A DNA stretch of 64,000 nucleotides, taken from the NCBI GenBank assembly GCA_037102815.1, contig BTPP01000004.1:2604001-2668000 (forward strand), read 5' to 3'. Source of the DNA: Neurospora intermedia. Its lineage: Eukaryota > Ascomycota > Sordariomycetes > Sordariales > Sordariaceae. A program made the position numbers and the translations under genes. Within the stretch, counting starts at the first letter, position 1. Every line of letters starts with the position of its first letter. Shown here in pieces: positions 58,100-64,000 of this stretch. Under the pieces are notes generated by a model that was not told the DNA's origin, ran no database searches, and worked only from the letters and a program-made list of their open reading frames with translations.

Positions 58100-60333
58100 A
58101 CAACAACAACAGCAACAGCAGCAACAGCAGCAGCAGCAAATGATGATCAACCAGATGGCCATGCAAAGGGGAATGGCGCAGCCAGGCTTTCATCCCCATC
58201 AGCATCCAGCTCAAGTTACCACAATGCCACATCAATCCCAACCGTTGCCCGTCGGTGTCCCCAATCCAGCAGTCATGCAGAATCGTTTGAATCAACTTGC
58301 TATGCAGATCACACAAAGCCTTCCTACCGCGCTGATGGAGTACCATGAGATTCAACGCCTCACCGAGCGGGACAGGCCGCTCATCAAGAATTTCGCCTTG
58401 AAAAAACTCGTCGGCATTCCTGAGCCCCTTAGAGACCCACTCCGGGAAAAGGTACTATCGCAACTGGCTCCCCAACATGTCCAACAGATTCGATCATTGA
58501 CAGTGGACCCGTTGATGATCTACTTCGAACATCAAAGTTTAAATCAAGCGCGTCGGAACATGATGGCGCAACGTCAAGGCATGGCAGCGCATCCCCAACA
58601 AGTTCCTCAACCTCACAACCAAGTCAATCCTACTTTAATGAATCCGCCGGGGCAGTCTCTTGGTGTTACCGATGGGCAGCTCCTCCCGCCCAATCTTGAG
58701 GCAATCCGAAATGAGCAGCAAATGGGCCTGCGTGCCCAGGAAGCCGGTCAGGTTGTTGTGCCACAAAGTCAAGGTCCCGGGGCCCCCGGACGCAATGCCA
58801 CCCCTGGCCCTATGATAAATCCCATGCACACGGCGGCTGCTCAGCAAGGGCCAAACCAAACGCCGCGGCCTACGCCGAATTCAGCGCCGCCCGGATTCCA
58901 CCACCCACCGGTCCCGATGGAAACGTTGAACCCCGCACAGACACAAGCACAAATACCGATAAGGGGACAAGTACCGAACCGGCACCCGCAAGGGCAACCT
59001 GGAGGGCTTGGAGCACTGCCTACAGCATCGCAGAGTCCCGCAATCAATAATATGGCGGCACCGATGCAACAGTCCCCCACCCCCATGGCCCAAGGAATGA
59101 GGACAACGCTGAACCCGTCATTCAACCACCACGCAAACGCAAGGCCGCCATCAATGCAGGGTAATATTAACGCCAGCAATCCTGCGATGGCTGCGATGCT
59201 GGGTAATCTGAATCCGAACAATGGTGGTGTGCCAGGAAACTTGCCTGATAACCAGCTCAAGGATGTTATGGCGAGGTGGGAGCAGAATAGGAACACCACA
59301 GGCAACGCTCAACAGTTACCTAAGCATCCTCAAGTGTCCGGGATGCCAGCTCAACACCAGCTGATCGGCGCTGTCAACACCTCTAACCAACCGCTGAACA
59401 TGGGAAGCTCTCAGCAGCCGGGTGGTGTGATGCCGCCTGGCATGCAGCCAGGCCCTGGTCAACCACAGCTGAACGGTCCGCAAAATGCACAAACTGCGGC
59501 GATGGTAGCCCTTGCCACCAACCCTCGGGCGATACAAATGGTCGATAATTGGGATATCCCCGCACATACGCTAAACGTATTACGTGGAGCCGTACAACCC
59601 GCGATCCTGCCTCCAAATTTGAAGAAATGGGCTCATCTGAAGGCATGGTATCAGACAGCAGGCCTACCTCCTCATGTTCAGGACAAGGTCGCCCAGCTGC
59701 TTACTACTTTCCAACAAAACCAGATTCAGCACGTAATAATGCAAAAGCAGCAACGAGCACAGGCTGCCTCCATGGGCGGAGCTCCGCAGAACCCAAATGG
59801 GCCCGGTCCTTCACAGCAACCTAACGGGATGCCACTGATACCCCCAAAGACGAACGTTCCTCATCAAGTGCTTCAGGTCGCCCCGCATGAACTAGAAATG
59901 GCCCGTAAGAAGTTTCCGGGCCACTCAGATCAGGCGCTTCAAGTTATGATTCGGAAGACCAAGTGGGAGAATTATGCCAGGAAGCTGCAGGCCATGAACA
60001 ATGGCGCCGGTATGGCAAACCAGAAGCCGATGGTGCAAATGCCCCCCGCAGGGTCTAACCAACCAAATACGGCCTCTTCTGGACCAGCAGCGCAAACACA
60101 CGCCCAATATGCCGCACAAACCGGTATGCAGGTCCCAGGTCCATCACAGCAGCCTCCATCGTTGCAGCAGCCGCAGCAGCCACAGCAGATGCAAGGGCAA
60201 TTGCAGGCACAACCGCAACCACCAGCGCCACCATCTGCGCACCATCATCAACAGCAACAGCAACAAGAACTACAGCAGCAGCAACAACAACAGCGGCAGC
60301 AGCAACAGCAACAGCAACAACAAGACCAACAAC

Positions 60334-60395
<62 letters not shown>

Positions 60396-62292
60396 GTGCA
60401 ACCACCGGTCAACAACCGACAACCCGTTCCTCAGAAGCCGACGGACGGCAGTGATTCAACTTCTGCGACTCCCGCGCTGTCTGTCTCAAGGATTAGCCAG
60501 CAACCTCGAACTGGCCCGCCAAATCCATCACCGGTCGTGGCCCAAAAGAGCCTTAAACGATCACATCCGGGTGATGTGACCGATGTACCGCGCCCGAACG
60601 GGGTTCCGATGCAGCAAAGTCTGTCGCAGGCGAAGCAACGTAGCGCCATCCGTCCAACGGTCAGTGACCGTTTCAAGAATATATGGGCAGACGAGGCAAG
60701 ACAGGTGCAAAAAGAGTTTGAGCAGAACCCGTTGCAGCCGGTCCACATGCCGATGGATGTGTACCAATCGGCGGTGCTCAAAATACGCGAGATCACCCAA
60801 AAGATGAATGAGTTAACCACTATTCCGGGGGCTTTTGATCGAATGACAAACGATGAAAGCTTGGTCAGAAAGCTTGCCCGTTGTGTATGTTGTCTTCTCC
60901 CCGCGAACTGCGCCAGATATTGTAAGGAACACGCTAACAAGTATACAATTTTAGAATCTGAAGATCAAAATTCAATCAGAAAAAGCGACCGGCCAGACTC
61001 GTAACCCCTTAACTATTTCAGCTCAAGAGATTGATGAGATTAAGCTATTCTTCGACGGTCTTGTTAACCAATTGAAATCAGGGGCTTCTCAGGCCGCAGC
61101 TCAGTCTACAGAGCAAACAGCAGGCCAGCCTCAACTTCATCAACGCGCAGGTCCATCTACGCTATCTAATGCTGCGCCTTCGGACAAGCAAACACAGGTG
61201 CCCAAACAAGCACCGAATCGGGCTTCTAACAAGATCACGCAACCTCCGGCTGCACCGACGACAACACAACCACCGTTCGCGCTCGGACATGGCCCTGGGA
61301 TGTCTCCCGCTGGTAATCCTGTCTATCTTAATAAACCTCCCATTGGACCGACAGATTTGCAGTGGCCTCCTCGGAAGAAGGCCAAAACCGGTGGGCCTCA
61401 AACAACGTCCCCAGCGGCTCAGTCGACCGCCAGTGCCTCGCCTCAGATTCAGGCACCTTCGCCGGAAACAAAGCGGCAACAGGCCCCAGAGCCGGCGAAG
61501 CCGCAGCCGGATCCTTACCTCTGCCCTGAGATTGGCTGTGAAGGAAGTGTGGTTGGCTTCGCCTCAGCGGAATTGCGTGATATTCATTACCATGAAGAGC
61601 ACGTGAAACCAAATGAGGATCCTCTCAAGTTCTTGCAGGAGAACATGGCTCTGGGTCTAGGCTTAGACGCGCACGGTAACACCAAAGCGATTTCGACTGT
61701 TGCGGAGGGTGCTCCTTCCGGCGCGTCCGGTAGGGCTTTGAACAGTCCTAAGCAAGCTCAGACGCCCATGAGCAAGCAGGAGTTGGCAGCGACTCCCATG
61801 GCTCGCGACGTGTCGATGAGGAGGCAAGGCAGCAGACTAGGTGCTAGGGGGCCTGACGCTGCAGGCACGCCAGGCAGTGGCAACGGGGCTCCTGCCCAGA
61901 CGACAATGGCCGATGATGCGTGGGCAGCGACCGGAGTCAATCCCCAGTATCTTTCCAACTTGTTTGCGACTCTTGACCCAGCCCAAACGTCTGACTTCAG
62001 CATGTCATTGTCAGAGACACCGAATGACACGCCAGAATCAAGTAAGACTTCGGAGCCAAGCAGCGATATATCGGACGGTGTGGGTCTTGACATCAATATG
62101 GACTGGGCCACCATGGACCCGGAAATCATGGACGACTTGAACAACGTCAGCCTTGACGGCTACGAACCACCGGCATTTGATAGAGAGATGGTCAACGACG
62201 CGTATGCTAACGTCACGTTTGATGACTCGGTCATGGATTTTTCTAAGCCTTTTAAGCTTGACACGTCGCTCTATATGCTGAATACAAACTGA
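57489..62292 (+). CDS. med15: Mediator tail subunit 15 (Gal11/MED15)-like glutamine-rich coactivator
   Basis: Three exons: 57489-57815, 57876-60884 and 60955-62292, giving 1557 residues. The N-terminus (about 35-120) has a KIX-like helical segment (TGWQATHIQLPERVQKTSSL, WPEAVNLALEIERRAFVQSP) as in MED15, which binds activators. Two long glutamine tracts lie at about residues 153-197 and 900-950, set in Gln/Pro/Asn/Met-rich sequence. A conserved-looking block (LRGAVQPAILPPNLKKWAHL) lies near residue 670. The C-terminal exon holds a C2H2-like segment (CPEIGCEGS from residue 1302, then HYHEEH) and an acidic tail (DINMDWATMDPEIMDDLNNV). The first intron is 60 nt, stop-free and in frame, with a CTAACTTG branch site, so it is easily missed. 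Assignment to MED15 rests on overall architecture; another Q-rich coactivator is possible. Confidence 0.68.
58020..58138 (+). repeat. First CAG/CAA tract of MED15
   Basis: Mixed CAG and CAA codons encoding polyglutamine, with the longest run at 58057-58138. The mixture of codons reduces slippage compared with pure CAG. Confidence 0.9.
60250..60393 (+). repeat. Second CAG/CAA tract of MED15
   Basis: Interrupted CAA/CAG/CGG run that ends in an almost pure CAG array (about 60335-60393), likely length-variable among strains. Confidence 0.9.
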
Positions 62293-62730
62293 TTGGCGCT
62301 CTGTGGTGGAGAAAAGAAGACATCTGGGGTATTGGCGGAGAATGACAGGAGGAAGGTTGATAGATGATTGAACGCAACATCAAGGCGCATGGTTCATGTG
62401 AAGGGTTTTCTGGGCGGCGTTTTGGGTGTTTGCGATGCGGAATGATGATATTTTGATTCTCTACTTACGATCTCGGCATTTATCGTTGGTTCGTCGCACT
62501 TCTTTCTATGCCATTACATATTTGCGGCGCCTAATCATGGGATTTGGAACGCTTTTCCTGATATGTCTTCATACCACTGATATCATGTGCTATTTGGTGT
62601 TGGTGAAGCCAAAAAAATGGATGAGGGTGAAACAGGCAGGCGGAATTGCCAACGGAATCGGGGACGTCCCATACGGCACAGCAGAGCTGCTTCTGGGAAC
62701 TAGAAAGGGGTCGAGATGGCCGATTTCTCC

Positions 62731-62773
62731 CTTTTTTTTTTTTTGTTTCCCCCCCACCCACCCTTTTTTTTTT

Positions 62774-62803
<30 letters not shown>
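62731..62803 (+). repeat. Poly(T)/poly(C) low-complexity tract
   Basis: Two long T runs separated by CCCCCCCACCCACCC. Non-coding; the apparent Phe-rich frame through it is an artefact. Confidence 0.85.
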
Positions 62804-62808
<5 letters not shown>

Positions 62809-63088
62809 TCTTCTTTCCATCTCAAAGGAATTGATACCCGTTGAAGTTTGGCATAGTCACGAACAACCTCATAGCTCACAAACGCCGGACTTGGACCTCA
62901 GCTGGATATTGAGAGCGACGGACGAGCACTCTGTCTGGGGCTTATTGAAAATAATATTTACTTACCGCTGAATATCCCGTTCTCGCTTGTTCGTATGTGC
63001 CGCACATCTATGTATCTACCTATTCATCCGAGTATCTTGTCCCGAGCTCGTTTGGTCCCCCAAGTCCCTGGCGCTTGAGTGTAGTGTA

Positions 63089-63268
63089 CAGTCGAACCCC
63101 CTGAAACTGCATGTAATCCAGACCGCCAAAATCCATGCACCAAATGGCGTATATGCAGTTTCTGGAGGCGGGGCTAGGGCAAAGATGGCGAATTCAGACC
63201 TGGAAATTCTATGCACTAACTAGCGTATATGTAGAATCTGGAGTATGCAGTTTCAGGGGGTTCGACTG
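63089..63268. mobile_element. MITE with Tc1/mariner (pogo/Fot1)-type TIRs
   Basis: A 180-bp element with perfect 24-bp terminal inverted repeats that begin CAGTCGAACCCCCTG and end in the complementary order, flanked by TA on each side (63087-63088 and 63269-63270). CAGTCGAAC ends and TA duplication are characteristic of pogo/Fot1-like Tc1/mariner elements. There is no coding capacity. Inside, a ~40-bp segment (CATGCAC...GGCGTATATGCAG) is duplicated in direct orientation, the two copies differing mostly by transitions. It would have been mobilised by a transposase elsewhere. Confidence 0.82.
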
Positions 63269-64000
63269 TACATGGATGTAGTCTAGCGGCACGATACGTT
63301 TCAACTTGCAACCCATCCAAGAGCATGCACATCCTCCGAGTACACTAAACGGAATTTGCGGGGTTCCATGAATCATTTATTTGGGAGACAGCACAAGGTA
63401 AGCGTCGACCTAGGTTGCCCTGACGAGAGCGGCACATACAATACAGGTAGGTGGTGATCCAAGATGTTAGTGTACTTCCACTTTCCCTTACAGCAGCAGG
63501 GCACTGCATGTAGACCAGGCCCTAATCGGTGCCACCACCTCCGGCTGGTACACTGCGTTAACGGGCTGTACATCTCGTGCATGCATCCATCACCTGGGAT
63601 TTTCCCACAAATATTTTCTAATCTTCTCTGTTCTTACTAGTAGCCAATTTCATTTCATTTATACGTACGTAGTATAACTTTGGCAACATAGCTACCTGTC
63701 TGAGAAAGTCACCTTTGATGGACATTCGCACGGCTGGGATAGGTACTGTACCGTCCAAACTGATCATTGTAATTGCCACTGCACTGTTAGTGCACACCGA
63801 CTCAGGTATCACAATTGGAGCCAGTACACTTCCGCTGAACTCGACAATTTTGTACTCTGGGTTAATTTGGAGAGCAAAACTACGGCATCGCGTCTTGCTC
63901 TACACAACCCTTCTACGCGCCTCCCCTTCCATGCCCAGGTCTTACAGGCAACACTTCACATCAGCACCTGAAAGTGACTGATCAGACACGAGCCGGAGGG

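Larger units (their letters stand above)
62293..64000. other. Gene-free right end with T tracts and a MITE
   Basis: Downstream of MED15. It includes T-rich runs at about 62731-62803, split by a C run, and the 180-bp MITE described separately. No gene is supported; a gene may start beyond the window. Confidence 0.5.

Noticed and set aside
62426-62971. Open frame of 181 codons after MED15
   Set aside because: Runs through poly-T/poly-C tracts that give artificial Phe/Pro runs; no conserved sequence.

Overview
This is nuclear DNA from a filamentous ascomycete, most likely Sordariales and close to Neurospora. The evidence is: compact intron-bearing genes (introns mostly 50-100 nt, GTRAGT donors, CTAAC-like branch sites); a HAP5/AAB-1-type CCAAT-binding subunit; a Mei2-like RNA-binding protein; pyrimidine-rich leaders; and an 11.2-kb AT-rich block whose base changes are those of repeat-induced point mutation (RIP: C to T and G to A, with CpA and TpG depleted and TpA enriched). 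Species cannot be fixed from the sequence alone.

Layout. 0-20 kb is gene-dense: an importin-13-type karyopherin (+), mitochondrial tryptophanyl-tRNA synthetase (+), mitochondrial ribosomal protein uS10m (-), the rRNA-processing factor Fcf2 (-), the CCAAT-binding subunit HAP5/AAB-1 (+), the exocyst subunit Sec15 (-) and a Mei2-like RNA-binding protein (+). 20-36.4 kb holds four larger genes: a SUN-domain Slp1-like ER membrane protein (-), an NRDE2 homologue (-), a CLC chloride/proton antiporter (+) and an M18 aspartyl aminopeptidase (-). 36.4-57.5 kb has no gene I can support. It contains a composite mobile block at 40.3-52.5 kb: a small TIR element into which a complete, heavily RIP-mutated Ty3/gypsy chromovirus has inserted, with matching 339-bp LTRs and a 5-bp target duplication. 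57.5-62.3 kb is a long glutamine-rich gene best read as Mediator tail subunit 15. The end of the window carries a 180-bp MITE with TIRs of the Tc1/mariner (pogo/Fot1) type.

The genes are independent housekeeping functions, not an operon or a metabolic cluster: nuclear import, mitochondrial translation (two genes), ribosome biogenesis, transcription (HAP5 and MED15), exocytosis, ER membrane-protein quality control, RNA surveillance, ion homeostasis and peptide turnover. Exon boundaries were read by eye from splice motifs and frame continuity. In every multi-exon gene the joined exons give an uninterrupted frame. I see no defence system, biosynthetic cluster or CRISPR array. The least explained parts are a ~2.8-kb segment between the chromodomain and the 3' LTR of the retroelement, the nested TIR element, and several small gene-architecture oddities: a uORF that overlaps a start codon, an 18-nt exon, a stop-free 60-nt intron and a twin-start peptidase.
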